Source of the DNA: JAUVKT01 sp942491535
GTDB lineage: Bacteria > Bacteroidota > Bacteroidia > Bacteroidales > VadinHA17
Length of the DNA stretch: 64,000 nucleotides
Reading direction: 5' to 3'
Assembly: GCA_942491535.1 (NCBI GenBank)
Contig: CALOBV010000025.1
Coordinates: forward strand, 218,114-282,113
Shown: piece by piece, positions 30,479 to 40,088 of the stretch
How positions within the stretch are numbered: the first letter of the stretch is position 1
Layout of the letters: every line of letters starts with the position of its first letter
The notes under the pieces: model-generated
Seen by the model: the letters and a program-made list of their open reading frames with translations, nothing else
What the model was told of the DNA's origin: nothing
The model's database searches: none
Program-made: the position numbers and the translations under genes

Positions 30479-30952
30479 ATGACTGATACAAGCAGCGTTA
30501 AAAATAATATCCCAAAATTGGCGGTTCTGGATGCTGACACAATTAAAGAGTTATGGTCTAAGACCTATAATACTGAAGGTAAACCAGATTGGTCGCATAT
30601 TCTGCCATACTATGATGATGATATTTTCTTCTGGGACAGCGTCCAGAAAATTAAAGGTATAAAGGATTTCACGGAGATGACCCAGCGTCTTGCAGATCGT
30701 TCCAAGGATTTAAAGATGAATGTTGTAAGGGCCATAAAGGAGGATAATATTATTTTCATCGAATGGGAAATGACTATCAGTTTTAAGAAGAATCCCAGCT
30801 CAGTCCTTTATGGTTCGAGTCGGCTTACTATTAACGAAGAAGGTAAAATTGCCGAGCAGAGAGATTATTATGATTTATGGGGAGATATTTTTGATAATAT
30901 CCCAAGGTTCGGGAAAGCCTACAGGAGGTTTATGAGAAGAAAGTTTGGTTGA
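30479..30952 (+). CDS. NTF2/SnoaL-like protein
   Basis: The 157-residue protein contains WSHILPYYDDDIFFWDSVQK and IKEDNIIFIEWEMTIS, the cone-shaped NTF2-like fold seen in SnoaL-type proteins. No catalytic residues can be assigned. Gap to the DUF2177 gene is 32 bp, so a shared transcript is likely. The gene starts with ATG at 30479; no signal peptide is present, so it is cytoplasmic. Confidence 0.75.
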   Translation: MTDTSSVKNNIPKLAVLDADTIKELWSKTYNTEGKPDWSHILPYYDDDIFFWDSVQKIKGIKDFTEMTQRLADRSKDLKMNVVRAIKEDNIIFIEWEMTISFKKNPSSVLYGSSRLTINEEGKIAEQRDYYDLWGDIFDNIPRFGKAYRRFMRRKFG

Positions 30953-30991
30953 CCTCCTATGATAGTGGAATATTAACTTAATCTATATTTT

Positions 30992-31705
30992 ATGAAAAGA
31001 CTTACTTATTTATCAATTGCATTATTGTTTATTGCAGGTTTTTCGCTAAACGCACAGACAGGAGTTCGTTTCGGAATGAAAGCAGGATATAGTATGGCCA
31101 CACAATATGGAACTCCGGCACCTGACGACAGCTTTGTTGTTGAAACAAGTAGCAGAAACGGATTTGCCGGGGGCATATTCGTTTATTTTCCGATTACAGA
31201 ATCTGTTGGTATCCAGCAGGAATTGCTGTATACCATGAAAGGATCACGCCAGGACGTAACATTTACTGATATGGATATTATACCGGGTGTTCCAGTAACG
31301 ATTAATACTGTATCTGAATATAATATTAACTATTTTGAGATGCCTATGCTGGTTCGCTATACCTTTGTAAAGGTCAGGAATGTGGGTATTTATGGGAGTA
31401 GCGGTATAGCTCTTTCTTTATTGTTAAAAGGAGGAGATTATGATATTAAAAGCACGGTTAATCTACCAGATCCCCCAGGTCCGCAGGAATCAACTGAGAC
31501 TGGTGATACCGAGTTAGTGGACACCTTTGATTATTCATTTCTCTATGGGGCAGGAGCTGATTTTAAACTTCTGAATAAAGATTTTTTTGTTGAGTATCGT
31601 ATGTCAGTTGGCTGGAATACACTTGCAATGCCTAATGTTGACGGAGCAGATCCTGTACCACTTAGAAACATGGATTATATTTTTGCACTTGGCCTGTATT
31701 TCTAG
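30992..31705 (+). CDS. Outer-membrane beta-barrel protein (PorT-like)
   Basis: The protein is 237 residues with a signal peptide ending SLNAQ and beta-strands typical of small Bacteroidota barrels: GVRFGMKAGYSMA, FAGGIFVYFPI, and the terminal strand DYIFALGLYF ending in aromatic Phe. Function not determined; such proteins are generic outer-membrane barrels. Lies between the NTF2-like and SDR genes, 39 bp after the former. Confidence 0.82.
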   Translation: MKRLTYLSIALLFIAGFSLNAQTGVRFGMKAGYSMATQYGTPAPDDSFVVETSSRNGFAGGIFVYFPITESVGIQQELLYTMKGSRQDVTFTDMDIIPGVPVTINTVSEYNINYFEMPMLVRYTFVKVRNVGIYGSSGIALSLLLKGGDYDIKSTVNLPDPPGPQESTETGDTELVDTFDYSFLYGAGADFKLLNKDFFVEYRMSVGWNTLAMPNVDGADPVPLRNMDYIFALGLYF

Positions 31706-31754
31706 GTGATCTGGTAAAGTACTATTATATAGTTTTTCGTGTTGATTTATATTT

Positions 31755-32711
31755 ATGAGAAATAAGAAATTTACCAAATATTTCAGGGAGTACGAGTGGT
31801 CTAATATTTTCGCTATGATCAGGAACAATAAATCTGATCCGAAAATAAGTAATGATGTTTTCAATGGAAAGCTTGTTGTTATTACCGGAGCTACTTCTGG
31901 CATAGGTCACCTGACAGCCCGTAAGTATGCCTCTATGGGTGCCGATTTGCTGTGTGTTAATCGAAATGAAATAAAATCGGAAGCTCTTAAGAAGGAGATT
32001 GTCAGCGAGTTTGGCGTTAAGTGTAACTATATGATTGCAGATTTGAGCAAACTTGACGACATACACAAAGTAGGGAAGGAGCTTGCTGATCTTGATACTG
32101 AAATTGATATTATAATCCATAATGCCGGTGTTTACCTCACTAAGAGGGAAACGACTGAGGATGGACTAGAAAAGGTCTTTGTAGTCCATTATCTCTCTTC
32201 CTTTATAATTAACTATCACTTAATTAATAAGTTAAAGTCACAGCATAAAGCAAGAATTATTCTGGTTAGTTCAGAGGGTCATCGTTTTGCCGCCTGGGGT
32301 CTCAGAATGGATGATCTGATGTGGGAAAAGAGAAGGTATTCAGGGCTAAAGAGCTATGGTTCGGCAAAGCTTGCCCAGTTACTTTCAATGATGGTCTTTG
32401 ATGAATATATCGCCGATTCCGGAGTTACAATTATTGCAATGCATCCAGGTGCGGTTAAGACGGAAACCGGACAGGATAACGGCCCGGTTTATAAGTGGTT
32501 TAAACGAAATTTCCTTGATAAATCCTTGCGACCCGCCCAGATATCAGCCGAAGCCCTGTATTACCTGGGTGCATCTGATGAAGTGGACGGTGTAAGTGGA
32601 AAGTTCTTTAATCTGACTACTGAAGAAGAACCTTCACCTCCGGCCCTTGATAAGGAAGTAGCATCTGAGCTATGGAAGTTAAGTATGGATATCGGTGGCT
32701 TAAACAATTAA
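31755..32711 (+). CDS. Short-chain dehydrogenase, retinol-dehydrogenase-like
   Basis: This intact 318-residue SDR has GATSGIG in the nucleotide-binding loop, NAGVY, and active-site SYGSAKLAQ (Tyr and Lys of YxxxK). The N-terminal 40 residues precede the Rossmann fold, as in retinol-dehydrogenase-like SDRs. Those enzymes oxidise or reduce lipid alcohols. It ends two bases before the desaturase-like gene, so they are one operon and may act on the same hydrophobic substrate (inference). Confidence 0.85.
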   Translation: MRNKKFTKYFREYEWSNIFAMIRNNKSDPKISNDVFNGKLVVITGATSGIGHLTARKYASMGADLLCVNRNEIKSEALKKEIVSEFGVKCNYMIADLSKLDDIHKVGKELADLDTEIDIIIHNAGVYLTKRETTEDGLEKVFVVHYLSSFIINYHLINKLKSQHKARIILVSSEGHRFAAWGLRMDDLMWEKRRYSGLKSYGSAKLAQLLSMMVFDEYIADSGVTIIAMHPGAVKTETGQDNGPVYKWFKRNFLDKSLRPAQISAEALYYLGASDEVDGVSGKFFNLTTEEEPSPPALDKEVASELWKLSMDIGGLNN

Positions 32712-32724
32712 ATTGAAGCAATAT

Positions 32725-34329
32725 ATGTCTGGAAACAAGTATGACAGCGTTGTAGTGGGTGGAGGGATAGCAGGACTTACCTCAGCAACCTACCTGGCCC
32801 GTGCAGGGCAAAAAGTCCTCCTGATAGAAAAAAATAATGTAACGGGAGGACTTGTAAATTCATTTTCACGGGATGGATTCACTTTCGATTCAGGAGTAAG
32901 GGCTTTGCTTGATGCAGGTATAGTATTTCCAATGTTTAGCGAACTAAACATAGAGATTGAACACGTTAGAAGCCCTGTATCACTGGGTGTAGGTGAAGAT
33001 ATTATTAATATAGAAAGTGTTGATGATCTGGATGATTACAGGAAACTTCTGATTAAGCTTTATCCGGAAAGTGTGAAGGACATAGATAATTTGCTCAGGA
33101 GTATCCGAAAGATTATGAAGCATATGGATGTACTCTATGGTATAGAGAATCCTGTGTTTAAGGATATCCCTGGCGACAGGAACTTTCTTTTTAAAAAACT
33201 TTTGCCCTGGCTCCCCAGGTTTGCCTTTACGATTGGTAAAATAAACAGGATGAATATGCCTGTGGAAGATTACCTCGGAGAATTAATCCAAAACCCTTCG
33301 CTTCGGGATATTATCTCACAGCATTTTTTTAAAAACACTCCTACTTTCTTTGCAATGAGTTATTTCTCACTCTACCTGGATTATTTCTATCCCCTTGGCG
33401 GTGTGAAGAAACTGGCTGATGCAATTAATAATAAGTTATTGGAATTTGGAGGGGAGATAAAAACAGCGACTCAAATCGTCGAGGTAAATGCTGAAGAGAG
33501 CCATATAAAAGACAGTGAGGGTAATACATACATTTATGATAGTCTGATCTGGGCCGCCGATCTGAAGACATTTTACAATATTACTGATGCAGGCGGATTA
33601 TCTGAAAAAGTAAGAGCAGACTTTGACCTTACTAAAGAAAGGATGCTTGAAAAGAGGGGAGGAGACTCGGTCTTTACTGTTTTCATTGAAGTCGATTCTC
33701 CCCTGGAAGATTTTGCTGAGATAGCTCATGGGCATTTCTTTTACACCCCATCAAAAGAAGGTCTTGGGGAAACACACAGAAAGCAGTTGGATGATATCAT
33801 TGCCAACTTTGATAATCTGGATAAAAAAGACATACTGGTTTGGCTTGATAGATTTACATCCCTGAATACCTATGAGGTATCAGTACCAGGACTTAAAGAT
33901 CCGGGCCTTGTGCCTGAGGGAAAGACAGGTTTGATTATTAGTCTGTTGGCAGAATATGACCTTTTTGATAAAATACAAAAAGCCGGATGGTATGATGAGT
34001 TTAAATCTGAGTTAGAAGATCGTATAATTAAGCTTATGTCTGAATTTGTATACCCTATGCTAAAAGACAAAGTTATTAAGAGATTTTCCTTTTCCCCTTT
34101 AAGTATCCGCGACAGGGTTGGTAGTTCAGAGGGAGCCATTGTTGGCTGGTCGTTCCGTCAGCCAGTCCCGGTAGTAAATAAGATCCAGATATCTGACCGC
34201 TCTGTTATAACGCCCATCTCAAATATTTACCAGGCTGGCCAGTGGGTTTACAGCCCTGCCGGTGTGCCAATGTCCATTCTAACCGGAAGACTCGCGGCAG
34301 ATAAGATCATTAAAAACATGAAGAAATAA
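32725..34329 (+). CDS. FAD-dependent oxidoreductase of the carotenoid desaturase/RetSat superfamily
   Basis: This protein of about 534 residues begins with the FAD-binding loop VVVGGGIAGLTSATYLARAG and has the LPRFAFTIGKINRMNMPVED helical middle and an ending AGQWVYSPAGVPMSI typical of phytoene-desaturase and retinol-saturase-like enzymes. A start at ATG 32725 is preferred over TTG 32713. Such enzymes saturate or isomerise polyene chains. The neighbouring retinol-dehydrogenase-like SDR fits a shared lipid or carotenoid substrate, though no carotenoid synthesis gene is in the window. Confidence 0.8.
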   Translation: MSGNKYDSVVVGGGIAGLTSATYLARAGQKVLLIEKNNVTGGLVNSFSRDGFTFDSGVRALLDAGIVFPMFSELNIEIEHVRSPVSLGVGEDIINIESVDDLDDYRKLLIKLYPESVKDIDNLLRSIRKIMKHMDVLYGIENPVFKDIPGDRNFLFKKLLPWLPRFAFTIGKINRMNMPVEDYLGELIQNPSLRDIISQHFFKNTPTFFAMSYFSLYLDYFYPLGGVKKLADAINNKLLEFGGEIKTATQIVEVNAEESHIKDSEGNTYIYDSLIWAADLKTFYNITDAGGLSEKVRADFDLTKERMLEKRGGDSVFTVFIEVDSPLEDFAEIAHGHFFYTPSKEGLGETHRKQLDDIIANFDNLDKKDILVWLDRFTSLNTYEVSVPGLKDPGLVPEGKTGLIISLLAEYDLFDKIQKAGWYDEFKSELEDRIIKLMSEFVYPMLKDKVIKRFSFSPLSIRDRVGSSEGAIVGWSFRQPVPVVNKIQISDRSVITPISNIYQAGQWVYSPAGVPMSILTGRLAADKIIKNMKK

Positions 34330-34356
34330 ATCAGTCCCTGTATTGAGGGAGGGTGT

Positions 34357-35061
34357 CTATAGTTTCAAACTGAATCCGATCATAGCCCGAGGAACAAATT
34401 TAGGTTGATTAATCGCTTTATCAGCATCTTTATAAACAAACTCTATATCACCATTCTCATTGTCATCTCTCGGGTTAATATTATCATTATCAGGGCTGTA
34501 AGACGTGTCGTGACCTTTCAGTGTATTTGGATAATAGAAATCCAGTCCGGCACTAAAAACTATTTCCAATCTTTCTGACACCTTGAAATGATTTTCAAAA
34601 CCTGTTCCTACACCCCATTGTTTAGACACTACATCAAAGTCCTCGTTGCCTCCTATAAACTTAAAGTTTCCTTTAAATGAAGAATAGCGCGGACCAATAA
34701 GCAGGTAGGAATTGGATATTCCGAACACTGTTTTCTTTAACATAAAATCGAGCCTGTAATCAAAAGCTGAACCGACCTTTTCGGGTACTCCATTTGTTGC
34801 ATTATTTATAAAGATACGCCTTGCATCGGCGGCAATCCCGGGGTTAAACATAGAATAGCCGATTCCTGCCCGGAGGTCGAATGGAAAGTCATTACTAATA
34901 TTTTTCAGCAATATATTTCCCTGCACGCTGAATCCACCACTGTAGCCTGTCATTATAGATGCCTGTAGCTGGCTTGTTTTATTTTCAGGCACCTGACTGT
35001 ATGCCTGGCTACTTATAAGTATTACTCCAACTATTAATGTATATATTCTATTATTCTTCAT
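34357..35061 (-). CDS. Outer-membrane beta-barrel protein
   Basis: The 234-residue protein has a signal peptide ending AYSQVPEN and alternating strand patterns (SIMTGYSGGFSVQGNILL, DLRAGIGYSMFNP) and ends RAMIGFSLKL. It is convergent with the preceding oxidoreductase gene (27 bp). No specific ligand motif was found. Confidence 0.78.
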   Translation of the reverse strand: MKNNRIYTLIVGVILISSQAYSQVPENKTSQLQASIMTGYSGGFSVQGNILLKNISNDFPFDLRAGIGYSMFNPGIAADARRIFINNATNGVPEKVGSAFDYRLDFMLKKTVFGISNSYLLIGPRYSSFKGNFKFIGGNEDFDVVSKQWGVGTGFENHFKVSERLEIVFSAGLDFYYPNTLKGHDTSYSPDNDNINPRDDNENGDIEFVYKDADKAINQPKFVPRAMIGFSLKL

Positions 35062-35342
35062 TCGATTCAGGTTTTATTAATTACTGAATATAAAACGCAG
35101 AATCATGAAATATGTTTCAGCCAGGATGTGTGATTAGTAAGAAAGTACTGTTATGTATGATGATTAGTTTTTGTATTCCGGCTTCTTCATCTATAAATAT
35201 CAGTAAAGGATGGATTCAATAAAAAATATTATCTAAATTAGACCACTGACTTTAAGCAATCAATAAGATATACGTTCTAAAGGTAGATTGAGGTCATAAA
35301 AGACATTTTGTTAATTTTCTTGATGTGGTTTAAGCTTAAATA

Positions 35343-36749
35343 ATGAAAAACTCCTATTTTGACCTGATTGAGCAAAGCTACTATTTCCCACAGGAAGGCT
35401 TTGATCTCCGCGATGGTTCGCTTACGTTTCATGGTGTGTCACTGAAGCACCTTATTGAAAAGCATGGTACTCCCTTTCGGTTTATTTATCTTCCGAAGAT
35501 TGGCGACCAGATTAAAAAGGCGCGAAATCTTTTTAACCGGGCCATAAAAAAGAATGCTTATTCTGGAAAATACTATTTCTGTTATTGCACGAAATGCAAC
35601 CACTTCTTTCATGTAATAAAGGAAGCATTGAAGCATAACGTAAACCTGGAGACCTCATCGTCCTTTGATATCGACCTGATACTTAATCTCTACGATAAGA
35701 AGCTGATAGATAAATCAAGAACAATCCTGCATAATGGTTATAAAACCGAAGAATACCTCAGTAAAATTGTAGATCTTCAGGAGAAGGGGTTTAAAAATTC
35801 AATTATTATTCTCGACAGTATAGAGGAGTTTGAAAGGCTCAAAAGTGTAAAAACAAAGGAAACACTTAAGATAGGACTAAGGATGGCAATTAATGAGGAA
35901 CCACAATCTGCATATTATACATCAAGATTAGGAATTCCCAGGTCTGAGATAATTGAATTTTTTAAAGCTGAAATTCGAGACAATGAGGCTTTTGAGCTTA
36001 AGATGCTCCATTTCTTTGTAGATACAGGCATAAAAGATACTCTCTACTTCTGGGGTGAATTCCAGAATGCCCTTAAGCTATATGTTGAGTTAAAGAAAGA
36101 GAGCGTTAAATTAAATATGTTCAATATAGGAGGAGGATTTCCCATCAGGAGTCATCTTGGATTTGAGTATGATTATGAGTATATTATTAATGAAATAATC
36201 AAGAATATAAAGGATGCCTGCACTAAGGAGAATATAGACCATCCAGACATTTACACCGAGTTTGGGCGATATACTGTGGGCGAGTCAGGAGCTATTATCT
36301 TCAAAGTACTGGAGCAAAAGCAACAAAATGACGCTGAGACATGGTATATTATAAATAATAGCCTTATGAATACTATCCCTGATGCCTGGTCGATGCATGA
36401 GAAATTTATTCTTTTACCTGTTAATAAATGGGATAATGAATACCGCAGGGTCAATATTGGTGGAATTAGCTGCGACCATTCAGATTATTATAATTCGGAG
36501 GACCTGAACCAGGAGGTATTACTTCCATCTTACGCCAGCCACGATCCTGAACCATTATACCTGGGTTTTTTCCATACCGGAGCATACCAGGATTCAATAA
36601 GTGGTTATGGAGGAATAAAGCATTGCCTGATCCCATCACCAAAGCATGTTATCATCGACAGGGATGAAAAGGGTAATATCGTAGATTACGTTTATCGCGA
36701 AGAACAGTCTGTCAGCGACATGTTTAACATTCTGGGATATAATAGTTAG
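35343..36749 (+). CDS. Type III (alanine-racemase fold) PLP-dependent decarboxylase, arginine-decarboxylase-like
   Basis: This 468-residue protein carries YFCYCTKCN at residues 78-86, with Lys84 as the expected PLP lysine. The beta-barrel pattern continues with NVNLETSSSFDIDLI, LKMLHFFVDTG, and NMFNIGGGFPIRSH. Domains and size match fold-III decarboxylases of arginine, ornithine or diaminopimelate. Coupling to the agmatinase gene 2 bp downstream makes arginine the best substrate, giving agmatine. An expected Cys-Asp motif near the C-terminus is not certain from my reading. This is the first gene of the polyamine operon. Confidence 0.82.
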   Translation: MKNSYFDLIEQSYYFPQEGFDLRDGSLTFHGVSLKHLIEKHGTPFRFIYLPKIGDQIKKARNLFNRAIKKNAYSGKYYFCYCTKCNHFFHVIKEALKHNVNLETSSSFDIDLILNLYDKKLIDKSRTILHNGYKTEEYLSKIVDLQEKGFKNSIIILDSIEEFERLKSVKTKETLKIGLRMAINEEPQSAYYTSRLGIPRSEIIEFFKAEIRDNEAFELKMLHFFVDTGIKDTLYFWGEFQNALKLYVELKKESVKLNMFNIGGGFPIRSHLGFEYDYEYIINEIIKNIKDACTKENIDHPDIYTEFGRYTVGESGAIIFKVLEQKQQNDAETWYIINNSLMNTIPDAWSMHEKFILLPVNKWDNEYRRVNIGGISCDHSDYYNSEDLNQEVLLPSYASHDPEPLYLGFFHTGAYQDSISGYGGIKHCLIPSPKHVIIDRDEKGNIVDYVYREEQSVSDMFNILGYNS

Positions 36750-36751
36750 CT

Positions 36752-37603
36752 ATGAAAACTTTTGCCGGAATTGATAAGAGCCTGGCTACCTTTGAAAGAG
36801 CTGACGTGCTCTTACAGTCGGTTCCATACGATGGAACCAGTACATGGGGTAAGGGTGCCGATAGAGGATTCGAAGAGTTTATTGAGGCATCAGAGAATAT
36901 GGAAGTCTATGATATAGAGACTGATTCAGAAGTATTCAGGCGAGGTATCCATATCCTTCCCCCCTTAAAAGGTTTTTCGGGTCCTGAGGATGTCTATAAG
37001 GCTGTTCTAAAGTGTACTCAAGACCTCCTTAAAACAGGAAAGTTCCTTACCTTCTTTGGAGGAGAACATTCAGTTAGCATTGGCATAATTGAGGCTTTCA
37101 GGAATTATTATTCCGACCTTACAGTCCTTCAGCTTGATGCACATGCCGACCTCAGAAAGGATTATCTTGGCTCAGAATATAATCATGCCTGTGCCATGCA
37201 CAAAGCATCTTTAAACACTAATCTATTACAGGTAGGTATAAGGAGTATGGATATCTGCGAAAACAAGTATATTGATAGGTCGAAGTGCGTCTTCGCAGAC
37301 GAGATTGCAGCAGGGGATGGCTGGATGGAAAGATCGGCAAAACTGATGACTGAAAATGTGTATATCACTATTGATCTGGACGTACTTGATCCTTCTGTTA
37401 TGCCAGCTACCGGTACTCCGGAGCCGGGAGGAATTGACTGGTATACTCTGATCGGATACCTTAAAAAGGTATTTCAATCAAAAAATGTAGTTGGCTTTGA
37501 TATTGTTGAATTCGCACCCATAGACGGTTTAAGGGCTCCGGGCTTTCTCGTTTCAAAATTGTATTATAAACTTTTATCATATAAGTATTCGTATGGCAGG
37601 TAA
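36752..37603 (+). CDS. speB: Agmatinase (ureohydrolase family)
   Basis: The 283-residue protein has the binuclear manganese motifs GGEHSVSIG, LDAHADLRKDY and ITIDLDVLDPS of arginase/agmatinase enzymes. It turns agmatine into putrescine and urea, completing arginine to putrescine after the decarboxylase encoded 2 bp upstream. The gene overlaps the next (DHS-like) by 11 bases, a sign of translational coupling. Formiminoglutamase is a less likely reading because the neighbours are polyamine genes. Confidence 0.88.
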   Translation: MKTFAGIDKSLATFERADVLLQSVPYDGTSTWGKGADRGFEEFIEASENMEVYDIETDSEVFRRGIHILPPLKGFSGPEDVYKAVLKCTQDLLKTGKFLTFFGGEHSVSIGIIEAFRNYYSDLTVLQLDAHADLRKDYLGSEYNHACAMHKASLNTNLLQVGIRSMDICENKYIDRSKCVFADEIAAGDGWMERSAKLMTENVYITIDLDVLDPSVMPATGTPEPGGIDWYTLIGYLKKVFQSKNVVGFDIVEFAPIDGLRAPGFLVSKLYYKLLSYKYSYGR

Positions 37604-38570
37604 AGGAAATATCTCAAAATTTATGCTCAGGCACTATAAGCATTTTAATTCGGCAACATTACTGGATGCGGCTAAGGGATATAATGATCAGCTCCTGAAG
37701 GGCAATAAGATGATGGTTACACTGGCCGGAGCAATGAGCACGGCCGAGCTGGGCAAATCGCTGGCCGATATGATAAGACAGGATAAGGTGCATATTATAT
37801 CGTGCACCGGGGCTAACCTCGAAGAAGATCTTATGAACCTGGTTGCTCACTCCAAATATAAGAGGGTACCTGCTTACAGAGATCTGACACCTGAGCAGGA
37901 GTGGGCTTTGCTTGAAAAAGGACTGAACAGGGTTACTGATACATGCATACCCGAAGAAGAAGCTTTCAGACGCCTGCAGGGACACATTTACGATATATGG
38001 AAAGATTCTGAAGATAAAGGGGAGAGGTACTTCCCTCATCAATATATGTATAAAATGTTGCTCTCCGGTGTGCTAGAGCAGTACTATGAAATTGATCCTG
38101 CGGATAGCTGGATGCTGGCAGCGGCTGAAAAGAATCTGCCTATTGTAGTACCCGGGTGGGAAGATTCAACAATGGGTAATATTTTTGCTTCATATTGCAT
38201 TAAGAAAGAACTACAGCCTTCTACAGTAAAATCAGGTATAGAATATATGATGTGGCTGGCAGATTGGTATAAAAATAATGCGGGTGATTCAGGAATTGGC
38301 TTCTTCCAGGTAGGAGGGGGAATTGCAGGCGATTTCCCTATTTGTGTGGTTCCAATGATGTACCAGGACCTGGAGATGACAGATACTCCTTTCTGGAGCT
38401 ATTTTTGCCAGGTTTCAGATTCAACTACTAGCTATGGCTCTTACAGCGGTGCTGTACCAAATGAAAAAATAACATGGGGTAAACTGGGTATTGATACTCC
38501 GAAATTTATTGTAGAGTCTGATGCTACTATTGTAGTTCCTCTAATATTTGCATATTTGTTAGACTATTAA
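37593..38570 (+). CDS. Deoxyhypusine synthase family protein
   Basis: This 325-residue protein has the deoxyhypusine-synthase signatures NSATLLDAAKGYNDQL, MVTLAGAMSTAELGK, SCTGANLEED, and the active-site stretch KITWGKLG; Lys297 matches the lysine (Lys329 in human DHS) that carries the butylamine intermediate. Bacteria lack the eIF5A substrate, so the protein must use another acceptor; some bacterial homologues make homospermidine or related polyamines. The operon order decarboxylase, agmatinase, DHS suggests it turns putrescine, perhaps with spermidine, into a longer polyamine. That product is inference. Confidence 0.85.
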   Translation: MAGKGNISKFMLRHYKHFNSATLLDAAKGYNDQLLKGNKMMVTLAGAMSTAELGKSLADMIRQDKVHIISCTGANLEEDLMNLVAHSKYKRVPAYRDLTPEQEWALLEKGLNRVTDTCIPEEEAFRRLQGHIYDIWKDSEDKGERYFPHQYMYKMLLSGVLEQYYEIDPADSWMLAAAEKNLPIVVPGWEDSTMGNIFASYCIKKELQPSTVKSGIEYMMWLADWYKNNAGDSGIGFFQVGGGIAGDFPICVVPMMYQDLEMTDTPFWSYFCQVSDSTTSYGSYSGAVPNEKITWGKLGIDTPKFIVESDATIVVPLIFAYLLDY

Positions 38571-38581
38571 AATAATCTGTT

Positions 38582-39649
38582 ATGGCAAGATTTATAAAAG
38601 ACCGCTCATCGGTTAAGGGACTCACCCCCGGATCACTCGTTCTGCTTGGTCAGCAAAAGATGGACCGTCCAATAATCAGGATGATGAACTATGATTCACA
38701 TAACCTTATTGAAAAAGAGCTTGAAAGTTTTAAGGATGGACTGCAATATGTAAATAACAAATCAGTTACATGGATCAATATTTTTGGAATTCATGACATG
38801 GATTTAATAGGATCTATTGGAGATGAGATGAAGCTGGCTCCCTTGTTACTTGATAATATATTAAATACTGATCTGAGGCCTAAATTTGAGAAAGGTGATA
38901 CGTATAATGCATTTATTCTTAAAATGCTGGATTACGATAAAGAGTCTGAACTAATTACAGCAGAGCAAATTACGATACTTCTGTTTGATAACCTGGTTAT
39001 TACTCTACAGGAAAGAGTAGGTGATGTATTTGAGCCTCTCAGGGAACGAATAAGACGGGTTAAAGGAAAGGTCAGGCTTAATAAGAGCGATTACCTGGTT
39101 TATGCACTTATAGACATAATAGTTGATAATTATTCTATCCTGATAGGAGAGATTGGGTCTCAGGTTGAGAACATGGAAGATCAGATCTTTAATACTTCGA
39201 AGGATATTGATACAGTAGAAGATATCTACAAGTACAGGGTTGAACTAAACTATATCCGAAAGGCAGTAAGACCAATGAAAGATCTTATGTCACAGATGAT
39301 CAGAGATGATGAGACAATGTTTGCCGACGGAAATAAGATTTATCTGATTGATCTTAATGATATGGTAATTCATGCTACCGATGCTCTTGAGTTATATAGC
39401 AATATGGTTTCCGACCAGCTCAATATATATAATGCGAACATGGGTAACAGGATGAATGAAGTAATGAAGGTCCTTACCATTTTTGCGTCAATATTTATTC
39501 CGCTGTCTTTTCTCGCAGGCATCTACGGCATGAATTTCGAATATATGCCGGAATTAAGTGTAAAATGGGCTTATCCTGTTTTCTGGGTCGTTATACTAAC
39601 AGTAATAATTAGCCTGGTAATATTCTTCCGGAAGAAGAAATGGCTGTAA
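38582..39649 (+). CDS. corA: CorA-family magnesium/cobalt transporter
   Basis: This 355-residue protein has a long N-terminal cytoplasmic part, two C-terminal membrane helices and the signature YGMNFEY between them, plus a conserved helix NRMNEVMKVLTIFASIFIPLSF before the pore. CorA makes a pentameric channel for Mg2+. It starts 11 bp after the DHS-like gene, so it may be read from the same transcript. No frameshift. Confidence 0.92.
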   Translation: MARFIKDRSSVKGLTPGSLVLLGQQKMDRPIIRMMNYDSHNLIEKELESFKDGLQYVNNKSVTWINIFGIHDMDLIGSIGDEMKLAPLLLDNILNTDLRPKFEKGDTYNAFILKMLDYDKESELITAEQITILLFDNLVITLQERVGDVFEPLRERIRRVKGKVRLNKSDYLVYALIDIIVDNYSILIGEIGSQVENMEDQIFNTSKDIDTVEDIYKYRVELNYIRKAVRPMKDLMSQMIRDDETMFADGNKIYLIDLNDMVIHATDALELYSNMVSDQLNIYNANMGNRMNEVMKVLTIFASIFIPLSFLAGIYGMNFEYMPELSVKWAYPVFWVVILTVIISLVIFFRKKKWL

Positions 39650-39793
39650 AAACATCAATCCTGAGAATAGACCTGCGGCCACCGGAAGATATGGTTTGTT
39701 AGCCGCAGTTTAAAAACTATTATCAATATAGTGTGTTATATATGTATACAATCATTGTTTACGCATATTAGGTTAACATTAAATATTATCAGG

Positions 39794-40048
39794 ATGAAAA
39801 TCAAAACTTCGCTAATAATTTTATTTGCACTCCTTATTGTGGTTTTTACTCTTCAGAATACAGAGGTAGTAAGCGTTAAGCTGTGGTTCTGGGAAGTTAA
39901 GACTTCCCGCGCTCTTATTATTATTGCCAGTGTGGCGATAGGTTCATTTTTTGGGATGCTTCTCCCACCATTGCGGCGAAAAAATGATAAGGAAGATCAC
40001 AATATTTCCGAAAACACAGGGTCGGAAAAAACTTCCGATAAAGAATAA
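39794..40048 (+). CDS. LapA-domain (DUF1049) membrane protein
   Basis: An 84-residue protein with a start at ATG 39794, preceded by AGG. Two hydrophobic segments, each with the typical LFALLIVVFTLQNTEVVSVK pattern of LapA (lipopolysaccharide assembly protein A)-domain proteins, followed by a charged tail (RRKNDKEDH). Two-helix inner-membrane protein. In E. coli LapA helps control LpxC turnover; no LapB partner is nearby. Confidence 0.78.
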   Translation: MKIKTSLIILFALLIVVFTLQNTEVVSVKLWFWEVKTSRALIIIASVAIGSFFGMLLPPLRRKNDKEDHNISENTGSEKTSDKE

Positions 40049-40088
40049 TTAAAATTTATTAGAACCTTTTATTAATATCCAAACAACA

